The notes beneath the pieces are model-generated. The model ran no database searches, was not told the origin of the DNA, and was given only the letters and a program-made list of their open reading frames with translations. Source: Mycobacteriales bacterium (lineage in GTDB: Bacteria > Actinomycetota > Actinomycetes > Mycobacteriales > CADCTP01). From it: a stretch of DNA of 64,000 bases. Below, in pieces: positions 1 to 8,362 of the stretch (the stretch's first letter is position 1; every line of letters begins with the position of its first letter). Both the position numbers and the translations under genes were made by a program. The stretch spans positions 62,001 through 126,000 of the forward strand of contig DASYKU010000124.1 of assembly GCA_035995165.1 (NCBI GenBank). Reading direction: 5' to 3'.

Positions 1-1
1 G

Positions 2-64
2 TTCATCCTCGTCGACGAGGCGACCAACGCCACGGCCGGCGCGGGCACCATCCTCGAGGGCTGA
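2..64 (+). CDS. cysN: Sulfate adenylyltransferase subunit 1 (CysN), C-terminal end only
   Basis: Only the last 20 codons and the TGA stop are inside the window; the gene enters from the left edge. The tail contains FILVDEATNATAGAG, which matches the usual CysN ending (F-I/V-L-I/V-D-E-A-T-N-x-T-x-G-A-G). CysN is the GTPase subunit that, with CysD, makes adenosine 5'-phosphosulfate from sulfate and ATP. Its place beside four sulfotransferase domains and an APS kinase (26445-27797) suggests that this locus carries its own supply of activated sulfate. The fragment is too short to exclude a CysNC fusion with certainty, but the stop follows directly after the CysN motif, so no fused kinase is present. 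Confidence 0.8.
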   Translation, partial: FILVDEATNATAGAGTILEG

Positions 65-137
65 CCTCCCGGCGCTGCCCGCCCGTCCCGACCCCGTTCC
101 GGCTCACCGCCGGGCGGGGTCGGTGCCGTCCAGGCCC

Positions 138-947
138 TCAGCGGTGCTCGGGGACCGGGAACGGCTCGGCGAGCGAGAGGTCGCGCATGCTGTAGCCGTA
201 GCGCCGGGCGCGTTCCTCGTAGGCGCGGACGAGCCGGTGGTAGCGCAGGAACGGCAGCGGGGCCCGGGACGAGGCCCACTGGCCCCATTGGGCCGCGTAC
301 GAGCTGCTGCGGTGGCCCTGCAGGGTCTCCGGCGGGATCGGGCCGTCCAGGCCCAGGAACCGGCCGATGCCGTCCAGGGTCCGCTCCGGCTGCCCGACCA
401 GGTCCTCGTACTTGACCACGTGCAGGCGCCGGATCGCCGGCGCGTCCGCGGCGAACAGGTCGTGGGCCCGGAACCAGTGCGCGGCCAGCCGCTTCATGGT
501 CATCTTGCGGGCCCACTTGCGGGTGGACAGCGTGACGATCACCGGGTGCCGGACGACCATGACGAAATAGGCGTCCGGAAACAGCTCCTGCAGGAACCGG
601 GTCATGATCAGGTTCGGCGGGCTCTTCTCCACCAGCACCGGCCGGCTCAGGTCCCAGTACGGCTTCCACTGCTCCAGCAGCGTCGCCGCCGACTCCTTGC
701 CGACGTACGGCGAGGTCTCGGTCAGGTGCGCCGCGGGGCTGAAGGCGAAGTGGCCGGCGCCGCCGTAGTCGCGGACCCGGGGGTAGACGGTCTGCAGGTG
801 CTGACCCTCGTCCTCCCGGGCGCCGGTCTCGACGAAGCCACTGACCTGGGGATGTGTCGCCAGGGTCCGCGCCAGCGGGGTCGTCCCGCTGCGGTGCAGC
901 CCGCCCACGAACACGAGGCGGTGATCGTCCACGCCCAGTTCCCCCAC
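138..947 (-). CDS. PAPS-dependent sulfotransferase
   Basis: A 269-residue cytosolic sulfotransferase. The 5'-phosphosulfate loop is near the N-terminus (about residues 16-27, GLHRSGTTPLARTL), and a 3'-phosphate-binding region around VVRHPVIVTLSTRKW follows near residue 130. The length is normal for the bacterial Sulfotransfer_3 type. It would move sulfate from PAPS to a hydroxyl or amine acceptor; given the neighbours (glycosyltransferases, flippase, ligase) a sugar is the likely acceptor, which is inference. It lacks the CGCG cysteine cluster found in the sulfotransferases at 3982-5442 and 7338-8288, so it belongs to another branch. It stands alone, transcribed towards the cysN end and away from the glycosidase gene at 1355. 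Confidence 0.85.
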   Translation of the reverse strand: MGELGVDDHRLVFVGGLHRSGTTPLARTLATHPQVSGFVETGAREDEGQHLQTVYPRVRDYGGAGHFAFSPAAHLTETSPYVGKESAATLLEQWKPYWDLSRPVLVEKSPPNLIMTRFLQELFPDAYFVMVVRHPVIVTLSTRKWARKMTMKRLAAHWFRAHDLFAADAPAIRRLHVVKYEDLVGQPERTLDGIGRFLGLDGPIPPETLQGHRSSSYAAQWGQWASSRAPLPFLRYHRLVRAYEERARRYGYSMRDLSLAEPFPVPEHR

Positions 948-1354
948 CCCGCCGTACGTACTGACGGGCAGACTTTAGTGGACCCGACCGGTGACGGAAG
1001 GCGTCCGGGGATTCCCCTCGACCGGCGAGTCGATCACTGCGTGTGCGCCTCCGGTGGGGCCTGTGGTGAGTCCGAACGTTGTGTCTGTGCCGACTGTGCG
1101 CCATTAGCCCAGTCGTGTGTACCTGCCGTAACTCGTCCACCACTGAGGCGGGTGCGCCTTGTGACTGCCCGTGTAAGGAGCTATGGTCCCGCAAGCCCTT
1201 CGGGAGGAGATCCAACCGGGCGGCTGACCGCGGGTGATGTCCCGGGTTCGGTGCCCTGGCTCACCGGCGGTCCTGGAGCTAGCTGTCGCAAGGATGCGGC
1301 CTTGCTCGATCGAGGCTCACACCAGCAGGCGAAGGCACGCCGGGAGAGGACAGA
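948..1354. other. 407-nt intergenic region between divergent genes
   Basis: This region separates the sulfotransferase start (947) from the DNRLRE-GH26 gene (1355) and must contain both promoters and a long leader for the glycosidase. A clear ribosome binding site (GGGAGAGGACAGA before ATG 1355) is visible. The leader has several short GC stems, including one around 1236-1252 (CCGCGGG and CCCGGG elements), but no riboswitch consensus could be matched. No protein-coding signal was recognised. Confidence 0.5.
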
Positions 1355-2986
1355 ATGGGTCACGGCTCGCGCCACAGACGTTCCGACGCAGGTCGGAACA
1401 GGCACGAACGTCGGCCGGGTGGTCAGCAGGTCGCGCTGACCACCGGCCCCCAGCGCAGGAACGGCTCACGGGCCGCGAAGATCATCGGTTCGGGCGTGGC
1501 GGTGTCCCTTGCCGTCGGCGTCACCGCTGTGATGGCCGGGGCGGCGGACAAGACCGCGGCCCCGAGCTCGCTCACGGTGGCCGCGAACGCGGACACTTAC
1601 GTGTACCAGGAGTACCCGAACGAGAACCGGGGTTCGTCCCCGAAGCTCACCGCGAGTAACCAGAAGAACCTGCACACACGGACGTACTTCAAGTTCTCCG
1701 TACAGGGAGTGCCCGCTGGCCTGACCCCCAAGGCGCACCTGCTGCTCTCCTCGGATCGCAACCAGCCCGGGACGGTCGAGCTCCACTCGGTCGGCTCGAC
1801 GAGCTGGAACGCGATGACGATGACGATGCGCAACGCCCCCGCGGTCGGCGCCGTGGTCGCCACGGTCCAGCCCGCCGCCCGGCAGAAGTCGCTCGACTTC
1901 GACCTCTCCGGCGTCGTGACCAAGGACGGGACCTACTCCTTCGCCCTCGTCTCCCCGCTCGCCGAATCCGTCTCCGCGGTGTTCGCCAGCGAGCACGGGT
2001 CCGACGGCCCCCAGCTCTCCCTCACCTGGAACGGTGACGCGGGCGCCCCGGCTCCGGCGCCCCCCTCGGCCGGTCCGACCTCCCCGGGCGCGGGACTGCC
2101 CTCGCTGTCCCCGCTGCCGCCGGTCCCGGCCCCGAGCAAGCCGACCTCCTCGGCCAGCACGTCCTCCTCGGCCCCGGCCCCGCCGAGCAAGCCGATCGGC
2201 AGCACCCTGTTCGGCACCAGCCTCTGGACCGGGGACGGTTCCAACGCCTCCTCGGCCCTGGCCCGCGAGACGGCGGCCTTCGGCCGGCCCGACGTGGTCC
2301 GGACGTACTACACCGGCATGCCGGCGGCGTGGCCCGGCTCGGCCGGCGTCAGCGGCGGCCCGGTCGTGGTCTCGTTCAAGGCGGCACCGAAGGACGTCGC
2401 GGCCGGCCGGCTGGACAGCCAGTTCACGAACTGGTTCGCCACCGCGCCGAAGGACCGCCCGATCTTCTGGTCCTACTTCCACGAGCCCGAGAACGACGTG
2501 GAGGCCGGCTCGTTCACGACCGCCGACTACCGGGCGGCCTGGGCGCACCTCGCCGGGCTGGCCGACAAGGCGAACAACCCCCAGCTGCACTCGAACCTGA
2601 TCCTCATGTGCTGGACGCTCAACCCGGGTTCGCACCGCAACTGGAAGGACTACTTCGCCGGCGCCGGCGTCGTCGACACCATCGGGTGGGACTGCTACAA
2701 CAAGTCCTTCACCAAGGGTTCGTACGGTGACCCGGCCTCGATGCTCGGCACCGCCGTCGCCACCTCCAAGGCGGCCGGTGTGAACTGGGCCGTCGCCGAG
2801 CTCGGCAGCAAGATGGCCTCCGGCGACAGCGGCGCCGGCCGGGCCGCCTGGCTGACGAAGATCGGCAGCTATGCCCGGGCCAACGGGGCCGCCTACATCA
2901 CGTACTTCGACTCGACCGTCGGCGGCGACTTCCGTCTCCTCGACGCGGCGAGCAAGAACGCGTGGCGTCAGGTGATCGGCGGCTAG
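1355..2986 (+). CDS. Secreted DNRLRE-domain GH26-like glycoside hydrolase
   Basis: A 543-residue exported protein. An Arg-rich N-terminus is followed by a hydrophobic segment (about residues 45-65). Residues about 70-225 form a DNRLRE-type beta-sandwich (NADTYVYQEYPNENRGSSP opening). A Pro/Ser-rich linker spans about 228-285. The C-terminal half is a (beta/alpha)8 barrel of the GH26 type, with the likely acid/base Glu377 in HEPEN and nucleophile Glu482 in AVAELGSK. GH26 enzymes cut beta-mannans or related polymers; here it may trim or turn over the polysaccharide made by the neighbouring genes. The start is supported by GGGAGAGG upstream. The gene ends at a strong hairpin shared with the convergent glycosyltransferase operon. 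The substrate is not evident from the sequence. Confidence 0.82.
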   Translation: MGHGSRHRRSDAGRNRHERRPGGQQVALTTGPQRRNGSRAAKIIGSGVAVSLAVGVTAVMAGAADKTAAPSSLTVAANADTYVYQEYPNENRGSSPKLTASNQKNLHTRTYFKFSVQGVPAGLTPKAHLLLSSDRNQPGTVELHSVGSTSWNAMTMTMRNAPAVGAVVATVQPAARQKSLDFDLSGVVTKDGTYSFALVSPLAESVSAVFASEHGSDGPQLSLTWNGDAGAPAPAPPSAGPTSPGAGLPSLSPLPPVPAPSKPTSSASTSSSAPAPPSKPIGSTLFGTSLWTGDGSNASSALARETAAFGRPDVVRTYYTGMPAAWPGSAGVSGGPVVVSFKAAPKDVAAGRLDSQFTNWFATAPKDRPIFWSYFHEPENDVEAGSFTTADYRAAWAHLAGLADKANNPQLHSNLILMCWTLNPGSHRNWKDYFAGAGVVDTIGWDCYNKSFTKGSYGDPASMLGTAVATSKAAGVNWAVAELGSKMASGDSGAGRAAWLTKIGSYARANGAAYITYFDSTVGGDFRLLDAASKNAWRQVIGG

Positions 2987-3000
2987 GACGCACAGCAGAC

Positions 3001-3030
3001 GAGGCCCCCGGGGATCACCCCGGGGGCCTC
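3001..3030. terminator. Bidirectional intrinsic terminator
   Basis: A near-perfect inverted repeat (GAGGCCCCCGGGG / CCCCGGGGGCCTC, about 13 bp stem with a 4-nt loop) lies between the convergent genes ending at 2986 and 3044. No U-tract is obvious, as is common in high-GC actinobacteria. It would serve both strands. Confidence 0.8.
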
Positions 3031-3043
3031 GTGCTGCCGTCGG

Positions 3044-3985
3044 CTAGATCCCGCGGCCGCGGGAGTTCAGCTCGCGGACCACCCGCTCGCCGGTGACCGC
3101 CTTGGACGCCACCGCCAGCGCCAGCACCGCCCGCGGCTCGGTCGGCTTGAGCCGGGCCGTCTTCGCCGCCCAGCGCAGCGCCTGCCGCCGGTTGCCCAGC
3201 GCGGCCTCCGCGAACGCGATCTGCCCGGTCAGCCGGGCCGCCCCGGCGCGCTCGCCGTAGAAGTCGGGGTACGTGACCAGCAGCCGCTGCAGCGCGGCCG
3301 AGACCGTCGCCCAGCGCCCGGTGAAGTACGACTTCTGGTGCCAGAGCACCTCGACGTGCACGCTTGGCAGCGACCGGATCGGCGCGACCCGGGCCGCCCG
3401 CAGCAGCAGCTCGTAGTCCTCGGCGTAGCTGCCCGGCAGCTCCTCGTCGACCAGCCCGATCTCGTCCAGCAGCGCGCGCCGGATCAGGAACGTGGACGGG
3501 TGCAGCTCGGTCAGCCGGTCCCGCAGCAGGTCGGTGAACGTGACCCGGTCCGCGGACAGGGTGCGCTCGACCAGCCGGTCGCCGTACCGGACCTGGATCC
3601 CGCAGCAGACGAACGACGCCTCCGGGTCGGACCGCAGCACCGCGACCTGTGCGGACAGCTTGTCCGGCAGCCAGCGGTCGTCGTCGTCGCAGAAGGCGAC
3701 CAGCTCGGTCTCGACCAGCGCGATGCCGGAGTTGCGGGCGCCGGCCAGGCCGGGGGAGCGGACGTTGCGGGTGACCGCGACCCGGTCCTCTTCCAGCTCG
3801 GTGTCCGGCTCGCTGCTGTCGTGCACGACGATGCAGCGGACCTCGCCCGGGTAGTCCTGGGCCAGCACCGCGGCCACGGCCTTGCGGACCAGCTGCGGCC
3901 GGTCCCGGGTCGGGATCACCACGGTCACCGCCGGGTACGTCCCGGCGCCGGTCGTGTCCTGCTCCGCGGCCGGCGAACCGGTCAC
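3044..3985 (-). CDS. Family 2 glycosyltransferase
   Basis: A 313-residue GT-A glycosyltransferase. The nucleotide-sugar fold opens with VTVVIPTRDRPQLV (about residues 20-33). AFCDDDDRW carries the metal-binding DXD motif near residue 100. An EDYELLLRAA segment further on gives the usual catalytic acid region. A helical C-terminal tail (about 240-313) is rich in Ala and Arg. It is the last gene of a three-gene operon, and its GTG start overlaps the stop of the gene upstream by GTGA, so translation is coupled. A longer open frame runs upstream through the previous gene but is only a GC-rich shadow. It probably adds one sugar to the repeat unit; donor and acceptor cannot be told. Confidence 0.88.
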   Translation of the reverse strand: MTGSPAAEQDTTGAGTYPAVTVVIPTRDRPQLVRKAVAAVLAQDYPGEVRCIVVHDSSEPDTELEEDRVAVTRNVRSPGLAGARNSGIALVETELVAFCDDDDRWLPDKLSAQVAVLRSDPEASFVCCGIQVRYGDRLVERTLSADRVTFTDLLRDRLTELHPSTFLIRRALLDEIGLVDEELPGSYAEDYELLLRAARVAPIRSLPSVHVEVLWHQKSYFTGRWATVSAALQRLLVTYPDFYGERAGAARLTGQIAFAEAALGNRRQALRWAAKTARLKPTEPRAVLALAVASKAVTGERVVRELNSRGRGI

Positions 3986-5442
3986 TTGTCCCCCCGCAGC
4001 TGGTAGCCGTAGCCGGTCATCGGCCACGCGGTCAGCGCCGACACGCCGAGCCGGGTCCGCGGCGGCATCTCCCGCCGCCAGGCGTCGTCGGCCCGCAGCG
4101 TCAGCCGGCCGGTGGAGAACCGCATCGGGTTGCCGCCGATCGTGTGGCTGCGGCCGAGCTCCGCGCTGTCGGAGTGCAGGAACCGCAGCGACTCCTCGTC
4201 GGCCGGCAGCCCCAGGTAGGCCAGCACCTCGCTGAGCACGCCCACCGGCTCGGCCACCAGGTCCTCGTACCGGATCCGGTGGACCGCGGTGCCGAGCCGG
4301 CCGAGCAGGTCGAACAGCGCGTTGTTGGCCGTCCAGAGCACGGCCGCGCGGGCCGGCGTGTAGGTCGGCATGTCCTCGGCGTCCCGCTCCGGCCGGCTCA
4401 CCCGCTTCGACCACGAGTACGCCACGCCGCGGCTGTCGCGGACCATGTGCAGCACCCGCAGGTCCAGGTCGGCGGCCCGGCGCAGCGCGAAGGCCAGCGA
4501 GGCGTGCTTGCTCGCGTCGACCAGCACCGCGTCGCCGGTGACCTCGGCGACGCCCCGGTAGAGCCGCCGGTAGAGGTCGCAGTATTCGTCGACCATGCGG
4601 GCCTGCTTGGCCGAGGCGGCCGGGGCGGCCAGCAGCGGCACGTACCGGGTCCGGTCGACCGCGGCCTTCAGGGCCAGCACCTGCTCGACGTCGAGCCGGT
4701 CCCAGCCGCCGAACGCGGCGGCGCCGACCGCCCGCCAGTGCGGACAGCGGGAGAACGGCTCGCCGCAGCCGCAACGCTCGTCGTCGCGCAGCGCCCGTTC
4801 CCACAGGTGCACGGACTCGCCGATCGCGGTCACCCCGGGCACCTCGGCCAGCATCCGCTCCAGCAGCGTCGACCCGGACCGGCCGAAGCCGCCGAGGAAC
4901 GCGATCCGAGGCCGGTCCACGGCCGCGGGCGGCGGCGTCTCGACCCGCAGCAGCCCGTCGACCAGCCGGCCCAGCCGCCGGGTGGTGCTCACGATCTCCT
5001 CCGGCGTCCCGACCGCGGCACCGCGGCCGGCGACGGCCGCCGCGTCCAGCGCGTCGCGCAACGCCGCCTCGTCCTCGGCCACCGTGACCAGGCCGCTGGA
5101 GCCGAGCCGGCGGGAGAACAACTGCTGGTGGTCGTCGACGTGCTCGTCGCGCGCCGGGTCGCGCGGCACCACGATCGGGCGGTGGCCGGCCTTGCGGGCC
5201 TCGGAGATCGTCGCCGGGCCGCCGTGGCTGACCACCACGTCGACGGCGGCGATCTCGGACTGCACCTTGGCCCAGTCCAGGTAAGGCTGGCCGGCCGCGA
5301 ACTCCGGCGGGCGGGAGGTGCCGTGCTGGACCAGCACGTCGGCGCCGCGGTCGGCGGCCCACCGGTCCACCCAGGCGACCAGCCGGTCGAAGCGGTGGTG
5401 ATCCGTCCCGACCAGCACCAGCACCCGCGGAGCCGCGCTCAC
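3982..5442 (-). CDS. Alg13/PssE-type glycosyltransferase fused to a sulfotransferase
   Basis: A 486-residue two-domain protein. Residues 1-160 resemble the C-terminal catalytic half of GT28 enzymes (Alg13, PssE, Cps14G), with VVSHGGPATISEARKAG near residues 70-86 and a DEHVDDHQ segment near 99-106 that normally binds UDP-sugar. A short linker (about 160-177) leads to a full PAPS sulfotransferase: 5'-PSB GGFGRSGSTLLERM at 184-197, CGCGEPFSRCPHW near 224-236, and 3'-PSB MVRDSRG at 333-339. The GTG start overlaps the stop of the Alg14/PssD-like gene upstream (GTGA), which should supply the membrane-anchoring half of the glycosyltransferase. The fusion suggests that sugar transfer and sulfation of the same glycan are coupled; that step is inference. 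Confidence 0.85.
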   Translation of the reverse strand: MSAAPRVLVLVGTDHHRFDRLVAWVDRWAADRGADVLVQHGTSRPPEFAAGQPYLDWAKVQSEIAAVDVVVSHGGPATISEARKAGHRPIVVPRDPARDEHVDDHQQLFSRRLGSSGLVTVAEDEAALRDALDAAAVAGRGAAVGTPEEIVSTTRRLGRLVDGLLRVETPPPAAVDRPRIAFLGGFGRSGSTLLERMLAEVPGVTAIGESVHLWERALRDDERCGCGEPFSRCPHWRAVGAAAFGGWDRLDVEQVLALKAAVDRTRYVPLLAAPAASAKQARMVDEYCDLYRRLYRGVAEVTGDAVLVDASKHASLAFALRRAADLDLRVLHMVRDSRGVAYSWSKRVSRPERDAEDMPTYTPARAAVLWTANNALFDLLGRLGTAVHRIRYEDLVAEPVGVLSEVLAYLGLPADEESLRFLHSDSAELGRSHTIGGNPMRFSTGRLTLRADDAWRREMPPRTRLGVSALTAWPMTGYGYQLRGDK

Positions 5443-5939
5443 AGCAGCGGCCCCACGACGACGGAGCCCGGGTAGAACCGGCGCTGCTCCTCCCACTGCA
5501 CCAGGAACAGTCGGGTGAACGGGCGGCACAGCCGGCCGGTGAGCGTGGGGGAGTCGATGCGGTCGTACACCTCGAGATAGACCGTGGGAATTCCGCGCAG
5601 CCAGCCGAGGACGAAGAAAGGAACCGCGACGCCGGCACCGGTGGACACGATCACGGCCGGTTTCACCTTACGCAAGAGCCTGAATGCGAGACCCATGTTG
5701 CGGAGGAGGTTCGGAATGTTACGGGTGGTGGGATAATGCGCCCAGGCGACCTTCTCGCCCGGCAGCTGCGATTTGGCGTCCGGGGTCGGAAAGGTGACCC
5801 AGGCCCGCGGCCGGTCCCCCCACCAGGACCGCAGCGCGAGCAGTTGGGCGAGGTGCCCGCCGCTGGAACCCACCAGCAGCACCGGTCCTTGTCCCCCGGG
5901 CATTCGCGACCTCTCCGCCGCCGCGAAGGCAGCCGTCAT
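5439..5939 (-). CDS. Alg14/PssD-like glycosyltransferase subunit
   Basis: A protein of about 166 residues of the Alg14/PssD/Cps14F family. The N-terminal glycine loop PVLLVGSSGGHLAQLLAL and the mid-protein VIVSTGAGVAVPFFVLG are the family hallmarks. Alg14-type proteins sit at the membrane and recruit the Alg13-type catalytic half; the next gene encodes that half, fused to a sulfotransferase, and starts inside this gene's stop codon. The ATG at 5939 is preferred because GGAG and a run of Gs lie just upstream; an in-frame GTG at 5948 is also possible. First gene of the operon 5939 to 3044. Confidence 0.82.
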   Translation of the reverse strand: MTAAFAAAERSRMPGGQGPVLLVGSSGGHLAQLLALRSWWGDRPRAWVTFPTPDAKSQLPGEKVAWAHYPTTRNIPNLLRNMGLAFRLLRKVKPAVIVSTGAGVAVPFFVLGWLRGIPTVYLEVYDRIDSPTLTGRLCRPFTRLFLVQWEEQRRFYPGSVVVGPLL

Positions 5940-6080
5940 CGTCTCCACCCCCAGCGCGGCGACCGGTCCGGCCCGCCGCGCAGTCGACCCGCCGAGAAAT
6001 GCGGCTCCGTATCGCGAATCTACCGGCGTCGGCGACCGGACGGGGCCGTACGGGCGAACGAATGGTGAACCGCACCCTAC

Positions 6081-7148
6081 TCAGCGCCGGACGGGCAGCC
6101 GTCTGGGGTTGAAGTACGGCTCGGCCAGCAACTGTCCGAACTGCTCCACCGCGTCGCCCTGCAGCGCCAGCTGCGCCCGTGGACCCTTGGTCTTGTCGTT
6201 CGAGTCGAAGTAGACCAGCGCCTTGATCGACGGGTTGTCCTCGGTGACCTGCTCGGCCTGGTCCAGCCACGCGGTCTGGCCGCCGGGGAACTGGTCCGAG
6301 GTGGCCCACTCGCCGATCATGATCGGCTTGGACGGGTGGCCCTTGGCCCAGTCCAGGAACGGTGCGGTCGCGGTGCCGAAGCTGTCCAGCTGCTGGCCGG
6401 TGTAGACGTCCGCGCAGACCCAGTCCACGTCGGAGTCGCCGGGGTAGTACGGCGCGGCCCGGTCGGCGGCGAAGCCGGCCGCGAGCGGGCACCAGACCCA
6501 GGAGACGTTGGTCGCCTTCTCCTCGGTGAAGATCATCCGGATGTGCCGCCAGGCCGCGATGAAGTCCTGCGGGGTCCAGATGCTCGCCTGCAGGTTGGGC
6601 CGGTCCATCTCCCAGCGCCAGCGCAGGAAGATCGGCTTGCCCAGGTCCCGGACCGCGCGGGCCCGCTGCCGGATCATGTCGTCGTACCGGCCGCTCTGGA
6701 TGACCCGGGTGTCGGTGCCGGCCCAGGACAGCAGCAGCATCCGGTTGTTGTCGGCGGCCCACTTGTCGGCCGCGTCCGGGAACTCGTCGTCCCACGGGTG
6801 ATAGGTCTGCACGATGTCCATCTGCCGGCCGGTCTTCTGCTCGAAGTCGGTGACGGCGTCGATGCGGCCCTGCGGGGTGTAGTCGCTGTCGGGCTGCACG
6901 TACGCGCCGACGTACGCGCCCTTGGCCGGGGGCTTGGGGCCGTCGCTGGGCAGGCTGCTCGGCAGCGGCGGCGGGAGGCTGCTCGCCGGCCCGGCCAGGC
7001 CCGGGGTGGCGTTGTCGTCGTGGTTGACCACGGTCAGGACCGCGCCGGCCACGGCCACGATCGCCACCACCACGCCGGCGATCACCACCAGCCGCCAGCG
7101 TCGTCTGCCCCGGCCGACATCGTCGTTCAGCCGATGTCCTTCACCCAC
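6081..7148 (-). CDS. Membrane-anchored GH26-like glycoside hydrolase
   Basis: A 355-residue protein with a basic N-terminus and one transmembrane helix (about residues 19-41), followed by a Pro/Ser linker (about 50-75) and an extracellular GH26-like barrel. The putative acid/base is Glu180 in FLRWRWEMDRP and the nucleophile Glu280 in PIMIGEWATSD. This is the same fold as the C-terminal half of the protein at 1355-2986, but without the DNRLRE domain. It is likely held on the outer face of the membrane, where it could cut or process the exported glycan. The GTG start has AAGGGG upstream at good spacing. Substrate specificity is unknown; beta-mannanase is the commonest family activity. Confidence 0.8.
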   Translation of the reverse strand: MGEGHRLNDDVGRGRRRWRLVVIAGVVVAIVAVAGAVLTVVNHDDNATPGLAGPASSLPPPLPSSLPSDGPKPPAKGAYVGAYVQPDSDYTPQGRIDAVTDFEQKTGRQMDIVQTYHPWDDEFPDAADKWAADNNRMLLLSWAGTDTRVIQSGRYDDMIRQRARAVRDLGKPIFLRWRWEMDRPNLQASIWTPQDFIAAWRHIRMIFTEEKATNVSWVWCPLAAGFAADRAAPYYPGDSDVDWVCADVYTGQQLDSFGTATAPFLDWAKGHPSKPIMIGEWATSDQFPGGQTAWLDQAEQVTEDNPSIKALVYFDSNDKTKGPRAQLALQGDAVEQFGQLLAEPYFNPRRLPVRR

Positions 7149-7337
7149 TGCCCAGACCCCTTAGCTGCATTCCTCCACCCCCGTGCGGCCGTTCGGCCCC
7201 GTGCCGCACGCGTGGAGCCTTCCACATGTGCAAGCCGACTGTGCGGGGTCCCGGGCCTGCGCCCCGTTCAGGGGACGCTGCTCGCGTACGGCCACTACAG
7301 TTCACCCGGGGTTTGCTCAGCGTGAGGGGGAACGAGG

Positions 7338-8288
7338 ATGACTACGCCGGTGCCGGTCGCGTTCGTGGGGGGTCACGGGCGCAGCGGCAGCACACTGCTG
7401 TCGCGGGTGCTCGGCGCGGTGCCGGGGTTCGTCACTGTCGGTGAGCTCTGCTACCTCTGGGACCAGGGCGTCGTCATGGACCGGATGTGCGGCTGCGGGA
7501 AGTCGTTCTCCGAGTGCGAGTTCTGGACCGCGGTCGGCAAGGAGGCGTTCGGCGGCTGGGACCAGGTCGACGCCAAGCGGCTGCTGACCCTGCGCAAGGC
7601 GGTCGAGCGGGTCCGGTACACGCCGCTGCTGTCCGCGCCCGCGCTCGCCCCCGACTACAACCGCAAGCTGCACGAGTACGCGGCGGCCATGTCGAGTGTG
7701 TACGCGTCGGTCCGGACCGTCAGCGGGGCGGAGGTCGTCGTCGACACCTCGAAGTACCCGTCCTCGGCGTACCTGCTGCGGCACGTGCCGGACGTCGAGC
7801 TCAAGCTCGTGCACCTGATCCGCTCGGTCTACGGCGTCTGCTACTCCTGGTCGAAGACCGTCGCCCGGCCGGACCGGGACGGCAAGCCGATGCCGACGTA
7901 CCCGCCGGCCCGGACCGCGGCCGAGTGGGTGGCGTTCAATTTCCTGCTCGACGCGCTGCGGCTGCGGGGCGTGCCGGCCGAGCTGGTGCACTACGAGGAC
8001 TTCGTGGCCAAGCCGCGGGAGACGCTGGCCGGCATCGTCCGGTTCCTGCTCGGCCGGGACGCCTCCGAGGCCGACCTGGCGTTCGTGGGGGAGTCCAGCG
8101 TGGAGTTGCCGCGCGACCACAGCGTGGCCGGCAACCCGATGCGGTTCCGGTCCGGTCCCGAGCAGCTCACGCTCGACGAGGCCTGGCGGACGAAGCTGGA
8201 CCCGAAGGCCCGCCGGGTGATCAGCTTGGTCAGCGGGCCGGCCATCCTCCGCTACGGGTACGGCTCGGACCTGCGCAAGTCCGCCTGA
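7338..8288 (+). CDS. PAPS-dependent sulfotransferase with CGCG cysteine cluster
   Basis: A 316-residue sulfotransferase closely related to the C-terminal domain of the fusion protein at 3982-5442. It carries the 5'-PSB loop VGGHGRSGSTLLSRVLG (about residues 10-26), the cysteine cluster CGCGKSFSECEFW (about 51-63), VVVDTSKYPSSAYLL, and the 3'-PSB region HLIRSVYGVCYSWSK. The ATG has an excellent GAGGGGGAACGAGG site upstream. It is divergent from the membrane glycosidase gene, with a 189-nt shared promoter region. The two CGCG-type enzymes probably arose by duplication within this locus and may sulfate different positions of the same polymer (inference). Confidence 0.88.
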   Translation: MTTPVPVAFVGGHGRSGSTLLSRVLGAVPGFVTVGELCYLWDQGVVMDRMCGCGKSFSECEFWTAVGKEAFGGWDQVDAKRLLTLRKAVERVRYTPLLSAPALAPDYNRKLHEYAAAMSSVYASVRTVSGAEVVVDTSKYPSSAYLLRHVPDVELKLVHLIRSVYGVCYSWSKTVARPDRDGKPMPTYPPARTAAEWVAFNFLLDALRLRGVPAELVHYEDFVAKPRETLAGIVRFLLGRDASEADLAFVGESSVELPRDHSVAGNPMRFRSGPEQLTLDEAWRTKLDPKARRVISLVSGPAILRYGYGSDLRKSA

Positions 8289-8293
8289 CGCCG

Positions 8294-8362
8294 GGCCGCG
8301 CTCAGGCGCGGGGGCCGCGCGGGGCCGCGCTCAGGCGCAGGGCGCGCTCGGCGCTCAGGCGC
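8294..8362. repeat. Short direct repeats at the convergent 3' ends
   Basis: The 16-mer GGCCGCGCTCAGGCGC occurs at 8294-8309 and 8323-8338, and its last 12 bases occur again at 8351-8362, overlapping the stop codon of the flippase gene (8355). The repeats fill the 66 nt between the convergent sulfotransferase and flippase genes. They may form stems acting as a terminator or reflect slippage; no function is evident. Confidence 0.6.

Noticed and set aside
948-1354. Riboswitch upstream of the GH26-like gene
   Set aside because: The long leader has several stems and a GCAAGGATGCGGCC stretch that recalled c-di-GMP-I or ydaO elements, but the conserved core positions do not fit.
3986-5638. In-frame extension of the GT2 gene into a protein of 864 residues
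   Set aside because: The extra part overlaps the fusion gene and has no domain; the GTGA overlap marks the true start.
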